Source: JBCCXL01 sp039191605 (lineage in GTDB: Bacteria > Acidobacteriota > Thermoanaerobaculia > Multivoradales > JAHZIX01). Taken from it: 64,000 bases of DNA. The stretch is taken from contig JBCCXL010000004.1 of the NCBI GenBank assembly GCA_039191605.1, positions 186,001-250,000 on the forward strand, written 5' to 3'. Every line of letters starts with the position of its first letter. The stretch's first letter is position 1. The position numbers and the translations under genes were made by a program. Positions 43,784-52,841 of this stretch are shown piece by piece. Under the pieces are notes generated by a model. The model was not told the origin of the DNA, did not search any database, and saw nothing but the letters and a program-made list of their open reading frames with translations.

Positions 43784-44067
43784 GGTGGTGAATGCTCCTG
43801 ATCGGTGGGTGGGATAACTAGGGAGCACAAGATCGATGGGCTGCTGTCCTCGGTGCCTCGGAGCTCTTGCGCGGCTCAGTGGGCGCCGAAGCTCCGCTTC
43901 GGTCGAGGATCATGCTGCAACGCTGTTTCGCAAGTCGAGGTTCGCCCTTCATGGAAGGCTCTGTTCTCTGGCGGGCCACATCTTCAGGCCTTCACCTGCG
44001 AGTGATCAAGGGGAGTGTTCCAAGCTTATAAGGATAAGGATCGGGGAAAGGGCCAGGATGGCGGTCC
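43784..44067. other. intergenic region between the two propeller paralogs
   Basis: No gene is seen. It contains the shared leader TAACTAGGGAGCA (43815-43827) and, at 43999-44008, GCGAGTGATC, which matches ten bases of the REP-like core and may be a decayed copy. Confidence 0.4.
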
Positions 44068-45441
44068 TCAGGAAGCCCCTCGCACATCCAGGCTGAGAAG
44101 GCGAGCTTCATCGCGCACGAAGAGGCGACCATCGATCAAAGTCGGAGGAGTCCAGGTTCTCGAGTTGAAGATCTCCACTGAAGCTTTTTCTCGGTAGCTC
44201 TCGGGAGTTGCCTCCACCAGGGCCAAACGACCTTCTTCCCCAAGAACGTAAAGGTCACCGTCGCCGTACACCAGAGATCCGTGAGCGAAGCCGCGAGCCT
44301 TCCAGCGCTCGCGACCGGTGGAGAGCTCGAGGCATTTGAAGATCTTGTTATCAAATCCGTAGAGGTGATCTCCCACCAGCACCGACGACGAGAACTGGTT
44401 CTTCAGGCGCCTCGAGCGCCATACCTCTGAGACCTTCCAGATCGCGCCAGATCGCGAAATCTCCAGCAGAGCTGATCCGGTATCGTAGCCGCTGGAAACG
44501 AAGAGACGATTCGGCTCTACAAAGATCGGGGTTGCCGCGTTGACGTCCCAATCGGTCTTCCAGGGTCTTTCCCAAAGGATCTCTCCAGAGGCCGGATCTA
44601 CCGACTGCAGCTTGGTGGCAGTAAAGAAAACCGCCTGCTCAACCTCATCGATTACTAAGGGAATGGCCTGAGAATAGCCAGAGCTATCGTTGCCGGCGGT
44701 CCACAGAGTCTCACCATTCGCCAAGGAGAGCGCCACAATGGATTTCCCCTCTGGCCCTCCCGCATCGACTAGGAGCCGGTCGGCAAGCACCAGGGGCTGA
44801 CTCGAGGCTCCCAAGGGAAAGCGAGCTCCGAAACGCTGGATTAAATCCACCGTCCACCGAAGCTCGCCGGAATCAGCGGAAACCCCATGAACCAAGCCTC
44901 GAGCCGAGAGCGCATAAACCATCGAGCCCGCTATCGCCGGCGTCGCTCGGGGGCCATCTCCCATATTGTCGGTATAGGCCTTTCCGAGGGTGAGCGTCCA
45001 CAGCTCTTTTCCACTGCCAGCATCGAGGGCCACCAGGACCTCCTCCTCACCGCGGTTGTAGGCGGTGAAGAGCCGATTCTCCGCCACCGCCAGGCCAGAA
45101 TAGCCTGGACCGACCGGTGCCTCCCACAAAACCGGAGGGCCAGCTTTAGGCCAATCGCTCAGCAGCGGAATCCGGCTGGGCGTCTTGCCATCCCTCTCGG
45201 GGCCGCGGAAATGAGGCCAGCTGCCGGACACCACGGCCATCGCGGTGTTCGCCTCGATGGTTTTCGCGCTCGCCTCGACCGCTCCCTCCACCACCGCGGA
45301 GTCGCCGACGGCACCCAGGTCACGGTTCCAAGACTCTCCAAACGAAGCCAACGGGAACGAGCACATCAAGGTCACGAGGAGAAAGGCGGCGGTCATCAAG
45401 TGACGGCAGCTTCCTGTAGCGGTGAACCTCTCGCCCGCCAT
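44068..45441 (-). CDS. PQQ-like beta-propeller protein (paralog 2)
   Basis: A 457-residue exported protein. Start ATG 45441 is preferred (GGAG eight bases upstream; the frame is open further but without a signal sequence). A signal peptide ends CSFPLASFGES. The propeller aligns with paralog 1 almost throughout: GSWPHFRGPERDGKTPS, TPIFVEPNRLFVSSGYDTGSA, VGDHLYGFDNKIFKCLELSTGRE. One difference is GARFPLGASSQ against GARIPRWGASTQ. It uses Ala/Val rather than a lipobox, so it should be soluble in the periplasm while paralog 1 is membrane-tethered. It appears to be a tandem duplication followed by divergence in codon use (this copy is less GC-rich). Confidence 0.85.
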   Translation of the reverse strand: MAGERFTATGSCRHLMTAAFLLVTLMCSFPLASFGESWNRDLGAVGDSAVVEGAVEASAKTIEANTAMAVVSGSWPHFRGPERDGKTPSRIPLLSDWPKAGPPVLWEAPVGPGYSGLAVAENRLFTAYNRGEEEVLVALDAGSGKELWTLTLGKAYTDNMGDGPRATPAIAGSMVYALSARGLVHGVSADSGELRWTVDLIQRFGARFPLGASSQPLVLADRLLVDAGGPEGKSIVALSLANGETLWTAGNDSSGYSQAIPLVIDEVEQAVFFTATKLQSVDPASGEILWERPWKTDWDVNAATPIFVEPNRLFVSSGYDTGSALLEISRSGAIWKVSEVWRSRRLKNQFSSSVLVGDHLYGFDNKIFKCLELSTGRERWKARGFAHGSLVYGDGDLYVLGEEGRLALVEATPESYREKASVEIFNSRTWTPPTLIDGRLFVRDEARLLSLDVRGAS

Positions 45442-45514
45442 TCCGATCACTCCAGCGGACACCAGAGACCGGTGACGGGGATACCCCCGCACAAGCCGTC
45501 GATGATGTCCAAAG

Positions 45515-46840
45515 TCACTCACCGCTGGCCTCTCCCGCCTCGGCCTCAGGCTTGCGCAGATCCAGCGCCAGCATCTCCTCCTCGTCCCGTAGGAAGAGGT
45601 AGCCATCCGCCAGCACCGGCATCGCCCAGGTCCGGCGGCCGTCGAAGAGTTTGAGGCTCGCGACCTTTCGATACTCCTCCGGCGTCGCCTCTACCAGGGC
45701 GAGCTGCCCCTTGTCTCCGAAGACGATCAGCTGATCATCCCCCACCGCTAGCAGAGAGCCCTTGCCAAAGCCGCGGGCCTTCCACATCTCGTCCCCGGTG
45801 GTGACGTTGATGCACTTGAAGATCGCGTTGTCGAAGCCGTAGAGATAGTCGCCCTTGAGCACCGGCGAGTGGAAGTGATTCTCCATCACCCGGCTCTGCC
45901 ACTTGGTCTCGACGTCAAAGCCCGCGCCGCCTTCTTTGGGCTTGAGCTCCAGCAGGGCCGCTCCCATCTCGTAACCGGAGGAGATGTAGACCTGGTTGCT
46001 GCCTACCTGCAGCGGCGTCGCGACGTTGATGCCATAGCGAGTATTCCACGGGTAGGTCCACAGCTGATCCCCGCTGCCGGCGTCCAGGCCCACCACCTCC
46101 GCCGCGGTGAAGAGCAGAATCTGGGTCTTGCCCGCCAGGCCATCGTAGATCACCGGCGTGGCGTAGGAAGCGCGCTGGCTTCCTCGCTTCCACAGCAGAT
46201 TGCCGCTGCTCTTGTCGAAGGCTAGCAGAGTACCCTCCGCACCTTCCGGCGCACCGCCGATCACCAGCAGCCGGTCTCCGTCCACCAGCGGCGAAGCGCT
46301 AACGCCCCAATAGGGCCGGGGGGAGCCGTGCTCCTCCTCGAGGTCGGTGAACCAAACCTTCTCACCGCTCTGCGCCTTCACCGCCCACAACTTGCCCAGG
46401 GCGGTCACCGCGTAGACCAGACCACCGCTGACCGCCGGGGTCGCCCGGGGTCCGTTACCCTGCTGAGTCTCCAGCTTCGAATCGGTGCGAACGCGCCAAA
46501 TTTCTTTGCCGTCGGAGGCCTGGAAGGCGCCGAGAAATTCGTCCTCGCCGACGGCAAATTGAGTGTAGAGACGACCGTCGACCACCGAAATCGCGGAGTT
46601 CCCCTCGCCCAAGTCCCGCTTCCACACGGTGATCTCATCGGCGGAATCGGGCCAGGAGGTCAGCAGGTCCTGAGCTGGCGCCGTGATGTCCCGATTGGCG
46701 CCCTCGAATTGCGGCCAATCGTCCGCGGAGAGTGGCAGCACCCAGATCAGAGAGGCCGCCACCAGCAGCGCCAGGAGGCGATGGCGACGGAGAGCACGGT
46801 ATCGGGAAGAAGTGAAAGAAGGCGGGGAGAAGAGACTCAT
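45515..46840 (-). CDS. PQQ-like beta-propeller protein (third, diverged)
   Basis: A 441-residue exported protein. A signal peptide spans residues 1-40 (LLALLVAASLIWVLPLSA), then WPQFEGANRDITA opens the propeller, with blades such as AFQASDGKEIWRV, AVKAQSGEKVWFTDL and AFDKSSGNLLWKRG. KGDYLYGFDNAIFKCINVTTGDE parallels the two downstream paralogs, so all three share ancestry. The ATG at 46840 follows GGAGGA at seven bases. A Glu/Ala-rich C-terminal tail ends the protein. Same absence of heme or PQQ-ligand signatures. It sits between the radical SAM gene and the paralog pair. Confidence 0.85.
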   Translation of the reverse strand: MSLFSPPSFTSSRYRALRRHRLLALLVAASLIWVLPLSADDWPQFEGANRDITAPAQDLLTSWPDSADEITVWKRDLGEGNSAISVVDGRLYTQFAVGEDEFLGAFQASDGKEIWRVRTDSKLETQQGNGPRATPAVSGGLVYAVTALGKLWAVKAQSGEKVWFTDLEEEHGSPRPYWGVSASPLVDGDRLLVIGGAPEGAEGTLLAFDKSSGNLLWKRGSQRASYATPVIYDGLAGKTQILLFTAAEVVGLDAGSGDQLWTYPWNTRYGINVATPLQVGSNQVYISSGYEMGAALLELKPKEGGAGFDVETKWQSRVMENHFHSPVLKGDYLYGFDNAIFKCINVTTGDEMWKARGFGKGSLLAVGDDQLIVFGDKGQLALVEATPEEYRKVASLKLFDGRRTWAMPVLADGYLFLRDEEEMLALDLRKPEAEAGEASGE

Positions 46841-46958
46841 GTCAGGATCCTCCGATCAGGGCGATGAACGTTGGAAAATCAGCTGCAGTCGCGGACTTGG
46901 CAGATAGGGAATCGACAGAGAGGGGCTCGGGCGCATCGGGGGACAAGTGTACCGAAGC

Positions 46959-48470
46959 TCAAGTGTACCGGGCGTTGCGATGCTGCGGCTGGTAGAAGCG
47001 AGGCAGGAAGTGATCCACCCGCAGCAGACCCTCCGGCGAAAGCTGGGCGATGCGATCATCCAGGCTCAGCCATCCTTCCTCCTCGAGAGAGCGGAAGGCG
47101 TCGCCGAAGCGCTCTTCGACGTCGACGCCGAACTTCTCTTCGAAGCGAGGCAGGGCCAAGCGGCCGCGCTTGAGCTGCAGGATCAGCTCGCGAATCAGGC
47201 GCTCGTCGGGTTCCGTCGAGTAGGCCCGCAGCACCGGTAGATCGGCCTTTTCTACCCGTTCGAGGTAGGGGGTCCAGGAGCTCTCGTTCTGATAGTGAAC
47301 GCCGCTCAAATGCCCGAAGGAGGAAACCCCGAGGCTGAGCAGATCCGCACCCTCCCATAGGGCGTCGCGGTAGACGAAAGCGTTGGCAGTTCCCTTCTTC
47401 ACCACCGTGTAGGCGCTGGAGATCTCGTAGCCGGCCTCTTCAAAGCGGCGGAAGGCCCATAGATGCCAGTGACGCTTGGTAGCCCAATCGGCGACCTCCA
47501 GGGTCTGTTCGCCGGAGAGCAAGCCCTTCGAATAGGTCGTATTGAAGGGCAGCTCCAGCTGATAGATGGTGACGCTATCGGGATCGGCTCGGATCGCCTC
47601 CTCCACGGTGGCCTGCCAGCCCTCGAAAGTATCGCCGATGAGGCCGACGATGAGATCGATGTTGAGCTGCTTGAAGCCGATCTCGTGGATCCACGGCAGC
47701 ACCCGGTAAATCTCTTTCGAGACGTGAGCGCGGCCGTTGCTCTCCAAGATCTTGTCGTCGAAATGCTCAACACCGAGGGATAGACGAGTGACCCCAATAT
47801 CCTTGATCGCTTCGAGCTTGGAGCGACTGAGAGTTCCGGGCTCGCATTCAAAGGCGATCTCTCGTACCTGATCCCACGGTAAATAAGCCTGGACTCCGTC
47901 CACCAGACGCCGAAGGTGCTTCACGCTGATGAAAGAGGGAGTCCCACCACCGAAATAGACGAAGTCCACCGGTCGGCCGCTGATTGCGGCCCGATCCCGG
48001 TACAGCCTCGCCTCCTCGATCACCGCATCGACGTAGCGCGACACCTCCTGAGCGTTGCGGCCGATATAAACCCTGAAATAGCAGAACTTACAGCGCTTAC
48101 GACAGAAGGGAATGTGCATGTAGAGACCCAGCGGGGCCCCTTCCCGGGGCGGCTGGTCCAGCACCTCATGGAAGCACTCTACGTCCCCCTCGTTCCAAAA
48201 GGAATAAGGCGGATAGTTGGAGACGAAGACGCTGCCGACCTCCGTATTCTGATGCACCTGCGGGCTAGTGGCGGGTTCGGAGCTAGCGGTCTGCAGGTTG
48301 GTCGGAACGCTCGCCGCAGCGGCGCCCGATCCAGTCTCCTGTGAAGAGCCAGTTGCCGAAGTAGCGCCGCAAGACCCGGAAATTACCCCCTCCGCAGCAG
48401 CCCCATTCTCCGTGCTCGAAGCGTCAGCGGAAGCTCCGGGGGATGAAGGAGAGGATTCAGAGATGCTCAT
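46959..48470 (-). CDS. HemN-like radical SAM enzyme
   Basis: A 503-residue protein. A disordered Ser/Ala/Thr-rich N-terminus (1-75) is followed by a radical SAM barrel with CRKRCKFC (Cys123, Cys127, Cys130), the CX3CX2C site for the SAM-binding [4Fe-4S] cluster. DFVYFGGGTPSF is the SAM-binding GGE-like loop. AFECEPGTLS, RLSLGVEHF and NIDLIVGLIGDT are HemN-family elements, and a HemN C-terminal domain follows (RELILQLKRGRL). True HemN makes protoporphyrinogen. HemN-like proteins in biosynthetic clusters are often class C radical methyltransferases or cyclopropanases. The N-terminal extension and cluster position favour a specialised role over heme synthesis, but this is inference. Confidence 0.8.
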   Translation of the reverse strand: MSISESSPSSPGASADASSTENGAAAEGVISGSCGATSATGSSQETGSGAAAASVPTNLQTASSEPATSPQVHQNTEVGSVFVSNYPPYSFWNEGDVECFHEVLDQPPREGAPLGLYMHIPFCRKRCKFCYFRVYIGRNAQEVSRYVDAVIEEARLYRDRAAISGRPVDFVYFGGGTPSFISVKHLRRLVDGVQAYLPWDQVREIAFECEPGTLSRSKLEAIKDIGVTRLSLGVEHFDDKILESNGRAHVSKEIYRVLPWIHEIGFKQLNIDLIVGLIGDTFEGWQATVEEAIRADPDSVTIYQLELPFNTTYSKGLLSGEQTLEVADWATKRHWHLWAFRRFEEAGYEISSAYTVVKKGTANAFVYRDALWEGADLLSLGVSSFGHLSGVHYQNESSWTPYLERVEKADLPVLRAYSTEPDERLIRELILQLKRGRLALPRFEEKFGVDVEERFGDAFRSLEEEGWLSLDDRIAQLSPEGLLRVDHFLPRFYQPQHRNARYT

Positions 48471-48659
48471 AGTAGGTTCCCTTCCGGGGATGGGCTGCAG
48501 CGAGCCGAGGGTCGAGATTGAAAAGCGGGGGGGCCGGCGGTCGACATCCAGGCTCTTGGAGGCCGTATTCTGAGAGTTCAGACTGCGAGAGCCAGCACTC
48601 TGAGAACCAATGCGTCGAGAGGCAGTATTCCGACAGCCAGCTCCCGAGACGGCATCCCC

Positions 48660-49943
48660 TCAGGGTCCGCCGAAGGCGTAGACCAGGCCATCCGCATTGC
48701 CGAGGACCAGATGTCCCTCCCCCACCGCCGGTGAGGCGTCGAGGGGAGCGCCAAGATCATAGGACCACAGCTCTTCCCCATCCTTGAGGGCGAGGGCGTA
48801 GAGCACTCCCGTCTGGCCTCCGGCGAAGACTCGATCGCCAACGATCACCGGGGAGCCATCGATGCGGGCGCGGGTCGGGAAGGTCCAGTGGGCCTCCCCA
48901 CTTTCGCGGTTCAGCGCGTGCACCATCTTGTCCCGGCCGGCGATCACCACATGGTCTCCGGAGACCGCGGCAGAGGCGTAGAAGGGGAACTTCCGGGTCG
49001 GATGACGGTAACGCCACAGCACTTCCGCGGCGGCCAGATCCAGGCCCAGCACTTCGCTCTCGTAGCTGCCGACGTAGGCCTTGTCGCCCACCACCGCCAC
49101 CGACGAGGCGACGTAGCCCCCCAGCGGGATCTCCGTCGTCACCTTGCCGTCCGAGAGGCGCACCCGCCGCAGCACGCCATCACAGCCTGCAGACACCGCA
49201 GCGCCGTCGTGAATCGCCGGGCTGCCGTGCACCGGATTCGCCGTTTCTACCGCCCAGCGCTGCTCGCCACTGACGGGATCGACGCAGTAGAGGTTCTGGT
49301 CGTAGGAGCCAAAGAGAAGGCAGCCCTCCGCCAGGTTGGGCGCCGAGGTCACTTCCCCTTCGGTAGTCACCTTGAAGCGCTCCTCGCCGTCCTCCACCTT
49401 CACCGCGTGGAGCACCCCGCCCTCATCACCGAAGTAGACCGTCCCCTTGGCCACCAGCGGCGCAGAGCGCACCGCAGCTCCGGCGTCGTAGCTCCACACC
49501 ACCTCTCCATCCTCCAGCGAGAGGGCATAAAGAGTGCCGCCCATGGAGGCGACATAAACCCTTCCCCCGGCAATGGCCGCGGTGGCCTCGATGGCGTCGT
49601 CGGCTTCAAAGACCCAGCGCGGCTTCAGCTCCGCCGCCAAGGGGGAAGTAGCGACTCCGGTCTGCTCCGCGTTGCCGCGGAAACTCGCCCAGGGGCTTTC
49701 CTCTTCGGCGGCCCCGGTTTCGGCGGCCCCGGTTTCGGCGAACGCAGTATCGGCGAAGAGGAGCCCAGCGGCCAGCGCTCCCAACACCAACATCATCGCC
49801 AATATCCTGGAGACTCCCCAGCTGCGCACCGCCGCTAGCGATCCCCAGACGGAAAGCTCTCCATCCCTTCGCCGCGACTCGGCGCGAGTCACCACAGAGG
49901 AGGGAGAGCTCAGCGGGCTAATCAAGGTCAACATTTTGGGCAT
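48660..49943 (-). CDS. PQQ-like beta-propeller protein (fourth)
   Basis: A 427-residue exported protein. A signal/anchor segment (about 45-68, LAMMLVLGALAAGLLFADTAFA) comes after an unusually long charged N-terminus; an internal start at residue 49 or 50 is possible. A compact BamB-like propeller follows, with eight regular blades: YALSLEDGEVVWSYDAG, HAVKVEDGEERFKV, YCVDPVSGEQRWAV, HALNRESGEAHWTF and YALALKDGEELWSYDLG. It is more regular than the other propellers, closer to generic PQQ-like repeat proteins. No catalytic or heme motifs. It lies between the alcohol dehydrogenase and the radical SAM gene. Confidence 0.85.
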   Translation of the reverse strand: MPKMLTLISPLSSPSSVVTRAESRRRDGELSVWGSLAAVRSWGVSRILAMMLVLGALAAGLLFADTAFAETGAAETGAAEEESPWASFRGNAEQTGVATSPLAAELKPRWVFEADDAIEATAAIAGGRVYVASMGGTLYALSLEDGEVVWSYDAGAAVRSAPLVAKGTVYFGDEGGVLHAVKVEDGEERFKVTTEGEVTSAPNLAEGCLLFGSYDQNLYCVDPVSGEQRWAVETANPVHGSPAIHDGAAVSAGCDGVLRRVRLSDGKVTTEIPLGGYVASSVAVVGDKAYVGSYESEVLGLDLAAAEVLWRYRHPTRKFPFYASAAVSGDHVVIAGRDKMVHALNRESGEAHWTFPTRARIDGSPVIVGDRVFAGGQTGVLYALALKDGEELWSYDLGAPLDASPAVGEGHLVLGNADGLVYAFGGP

Positions 49944-50067
49944 ATCGCATCAAATCCGGCGCGGCGATCGGTCCACAGCATTCCCACCGTTCATCGCCAG
50001 CTGGCCTGCGATCGGGAGCCGACCTTGCGCCGCTCGCAAGAGAGCGCAGTTCCATCTCCCAGGCAGA

Positions 50068-51357
50068 TCAGAGGGTCTGAGCGTAGAGCTCGCGAAAATC
50101 GTCTTCGCCAATGGGTCGAGGGTTAAAGTTCGCGGTCCATTGCGTGGAGGCTGCCTGAGCCAGGTTTTCTAGATCGTTCGCAGCAACCCCCAGCTCCCGC
50201 AGCTGCCGGGGACGCTGGGCACGCTCCCGCAGGCCATCGATAAGCTGAGCGAGCTGCTCCGTCGGGCTCTTTCCCGCCGCGGTAGAGAGCGGCGAAGCAG
50301 CGGGCAGAGAAGCCATCAACTCGGCGTAGGCCGCCGCCACCGCCGGCTCCTGTGCATTGAATCGCACCACCGCCGGCAACATCACGCCCACCGCATCCCC
50401 ATGGGGCACATCGAAGCTCGCGGTCAGCGGGTTGGCGCAGCTGTGGGCAGCACCGAGCATGCTCTGCTCGATGGCCGCCCCGGCGAGGTGAGCTCCCCAC
50501 AACATCTCCCGACGGGCCTCTTCCTGCCCTCCCAGCCAGCGTTCCAGAGCTAGCGGCAGGTAGCGCCAGGCCTCCCGGGCCAGGGCTTTGGAGAGGGGCG
50601 TTCCGGCAATCGTGACGTAGCTCTCTACGGCGTGGGAAAGGGCGTCGATGGCGGCGAGAACGGCAACCTCTCGGGGTGCCGTCGCCACCACTTCGGGATC
50701 CAGCAGCACCACCCGAAAGCGGGCCTTGCGGTCACCGCAGGCCATCTTCACGTGATCCGAGGCACGGGAGATCAGGGCGAAACTCTGGGCCTCGCTCCCG
50801 GTGCCGGCGGTGGCCGGTACCCCCACCGAGGGCAGCAGGGGCTTGGAGGCCTTGCCGAAGCCCCAATAATCCTCCATCTCACCGCCGTTGGTGAGCAGGA
50901 GATTCACCGCCTTGGCGCAGTCCATGGCGGAGCCGCCGCCGAGGCCAACGAAGACGTCCGCGCCGAAGCTCCGCGCCATTTCGAGGCCCGCAGCGACATG
51001 CTCGGTGGTGGGATTCTCCCCCACTGCGTCGAAGACCTGAGCGGTGAGCCCCGCCCGCTCGAGAAACCCGACCGCCCGCTGTGGATGGCCCGCCGCCATC
51101 AGGCCAGGATCGGTGACCACCATCGCTCGACGGCCACCGAAGTCGCGACATAGGCCGCCCAGGCGCTCCAGCACTCCATCTCCGAAGACCACGTCGATGG
51201 AGGCTACCTCGGTCGTCCAGGTTTCAGATCCGAGGGTAGGAACCGTCGAGGCGGGCACAGACTCCTGGGTAGAAGGAGCCGCGGAATCCTCGGCGGTAGT
51301 CGGCGGGGCTTCGGGCAGAGTGGCTACGGTCACGGGTTTGGAATCTCCAGTGGACAT
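50068..51357 (-). CDS. iron-containing alcohol dehydrogenase
   Basis: A 429-residue type III (Fe-ADH) dehydrogenase. A Thr/Ser/Pro-rich N-terminus (1-45) is followed by the nucleotide-binding GGGSAMDCAKAVNLLLTNGG and the metal-ligand region DALSHAVESYVT. HSCANPLTASFDVPHGDAVGVMLPAVVRFN supplies further His ligands. It interconverts an alcohol and an aldehyde with NAD(P)H. ATG 51357 lies 12 bases after the stop of the acyl-reductase gene. Following the acid-activating enzyme and the acyl reductase in the same operon, its likely job is the last step, aldehyde to primary alcohol, or the reverse. Confidence 0.9.
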   Translation of the reverse strand: MSTGDSKPVTVATLPEAPPTTAEDSAAPSTQESVPASTVPTLGSETWTTEVASIDVVFGDGVLERLGGLCRDFGGRRAMVVTDPGLMAAGHPQRAVGFLERAGLTAQVFDAVGENPTTEHVAAGLEMARSFGADVFVGLGGGSAMDCAKAVNLLLTNGGEMEDYWGFGKASKPLLPSVGVPATAGTGSEAQSFALISRASDHVKMACGDRKARFRVVLLDPEVVATAPREVAVLAAIDALSHAVESYVTIAGTPLSKALAREAWRYLPLALERWLGGQEEARREMLWGAHLAGAAIEQSMLGAAHSCANPLTASFDVPHGDAVGVMLPAVVRFNAQEPAVAAAYAELMASLPAASPLSTAAGKSPTEQLAQLIDGLRERAQRPRQLRELGVAANDLENLAQAASTQWTANFNPRPIGEDDFRELYAQTL

Positions 51358-51368
51358 GGGATGGGAGC

Positions 51369-52841
51369 TCAGGCCGCCTGAATCGCTCGCTGTTTGTACA
51401 GGTGGTCGAAGAGGTTGCCCTCGTGGGGTTGATCCCACGCGATCTTGTACGTCGGGATCGGCCCCAGGTTGAGGCGATCGACGTGGTCGCTAGACAAAGT
51501 CTCGCGACGCAGCGCCTCGTCCTCGCTGATCAGGGTTCCCACCAGGGTGTAGCCGAGGGAATCCAGCAGCTCTTCCTTCGGCACTTCCACCACCGAGCAG
51601 AAGGGGAAGCCGTATTCCGAGCGGGCCAGGGGATGATCGGGGCTCTCGCACCAAATCACCGTCGGCAGCAGGAAGGTGCAGCCACCGGCGGTAGCCACCC
51701 GGCTCGGGTCCAGCCCCGCCTCGGCGCGGGCGAGGGCGGTGAGATCCACCGCTCCACCGGAAGCCAAGTCCTCATCGATCTTGTCGGAGATCCACCGGGC
51801 GACCTGCGGATCGGCGAAGGCCGCCAGCTCCGCGCTGGGGTCGTCCAGACCCTTGGCCTGCACCCGGGCGAGCTTCTGGGCCATGGCCTCCGCCACGGTG
51901 CGACCGTGGGCGGTGGTCCACACCCCGGAAGAATTGATGCAGGACCGTCCGCCGTTGGCGGCGGCGCTCTGCACCATCAGATCGAGATGCTCTTCCCAAG
52001 AGTCCGCGGCATCGGGGCCGAGGATCACCTTCGACCATCCAGGGCCGTGGGCCTGCACCGTGAGGTCTCGCTCCCAGCGCTCCACCGTGGAGGCGTCGCC
52101 GAAGATCATCGAGCGATCGGTCTTCGACAGCAGCGTATTGCCCGCCTCGCGGGACGAAGGGTAGAAGCTGAAGGCCTGGGCCGGAGCCCCGGCGGCGAGG
52201 AAGGCCTGAATCACCCGGTAGGGGGTCCACGGCTCGGAGCTTCCGGGGCGCAGCACCAGCGGCGTCTTCAGCGGCAGCGCCGGCAGCCACAGAGTGTGCA
52301 CTCCAGGGGAGTTATTGGGCAGCACGACCCCCAGGGATTCCGCCTGGCGCAGATAGGAGAGCTTGCGCTCCCCCTGCACGCCCCAGCCGGCGTCGAGGAT
52401 GTCCAGATCCAGCCCGCGGGTGAGACCCCCGAGCATCGCCTCCATGTTCTCCAACACGTGGACGATTTTCACCATATTGGCCTTGCCCATGGCCACCGGC
52501 ATCCCGGTGGTGGCGGCCAGCTGCTGGGCGTATTGGTCGGGGCTCTGGGTGATGCCGTCGTCCCCCAAAGGCAGGTCCGACTCGGCGAAGTGAACCGCGG
52601 CCCGCTGGCAGATCTCCACCAGCTCGCGGGTGGAAAAGCCCTCGATCACTCGCCGGTGATCCGCCACCTGCAGCAGGTCCCGGGAGATCATGCCCGGCGA
52701 CGCCTGGGAGATCTGGGCCACCGGGGAGCCGTCCCGCACATCCCGCAGGGTGCGCACTTCCAGGCTGCGATAGGAGCGTCCGCCGCGAATCAGCGGGAGG
52801 TGGGCCAAGCCCTTTGTCGCAGAAGCTTGTGCTATAGACAT
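51369..52841 (-). CDS. acyl reductase of the aldehyde-dehydrogenase fold (LuxC/EhpG-like)
   Basis: A 490-residue protein of the ALDH superfamily. PLVLRPGSSEPWTPYRVIQAF is the NAD(P)-binding helix region, and SAAANGGRSCINSSG carries the candidate nucleophile Cys301. A late SEYGFPFCSVVEVP resembles the ALDH C-terminal motif. The ALDH general-base Glu (usual ELGG) is not evident, which fits an acyl-enzyme reductase rather than an aldehyde oxidiser. It begins in a TGATG overlap with the activating-enzyme gene. LuxE-LuxC (fatty acid reductase) and EhpF-EhpG (aromatic carboxylate reduction in griseoluteic acid synthesis) are the known parallels. Substrate chain or ring unknown. Confidence 0.8.
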   Translation of the reverse strand: MSIAQASATKGLAHLPLIRGGRSYRSLEVRTLRDVRDGSPVAQISQASPGMISRDLLQVADHRRVIEGFSTRELVEICQRAAVHFAESDLPLGDDGITQSPDQYAQQLAATTGMPVAMGKANMVKIVHVLENMEAMLGGLTRGLDLDILDAGWGVQGERKLSYLRQAESLGVVLPNNSPGVHTLWLPALPLKTPLVLRPGSSEPWTPYRVIQAFLAAGAPAQAFSFYPSSREAGNTLLSKTDRSMIFGDASTVERWERDLTVQAHGPGWSKVILGPDAADSWEEHLDLMVQSAAANGGRSCINSSGVWTTAHGRTVAEAMAQKLARVQAKGLDDPSAELAAFADPQVARWISDKIDEDLASGGAVDLTALARAEAGLDPSRVATAGGCTFLLPTVIWCESPDHPLARSEYGFPFCSVVEVPKEELLDSLGYTLVGTLISEDEALRRETLSSDHVDRLNLGPIPTYKIAWDQPHEGNLFDHLYKQRAIQAA

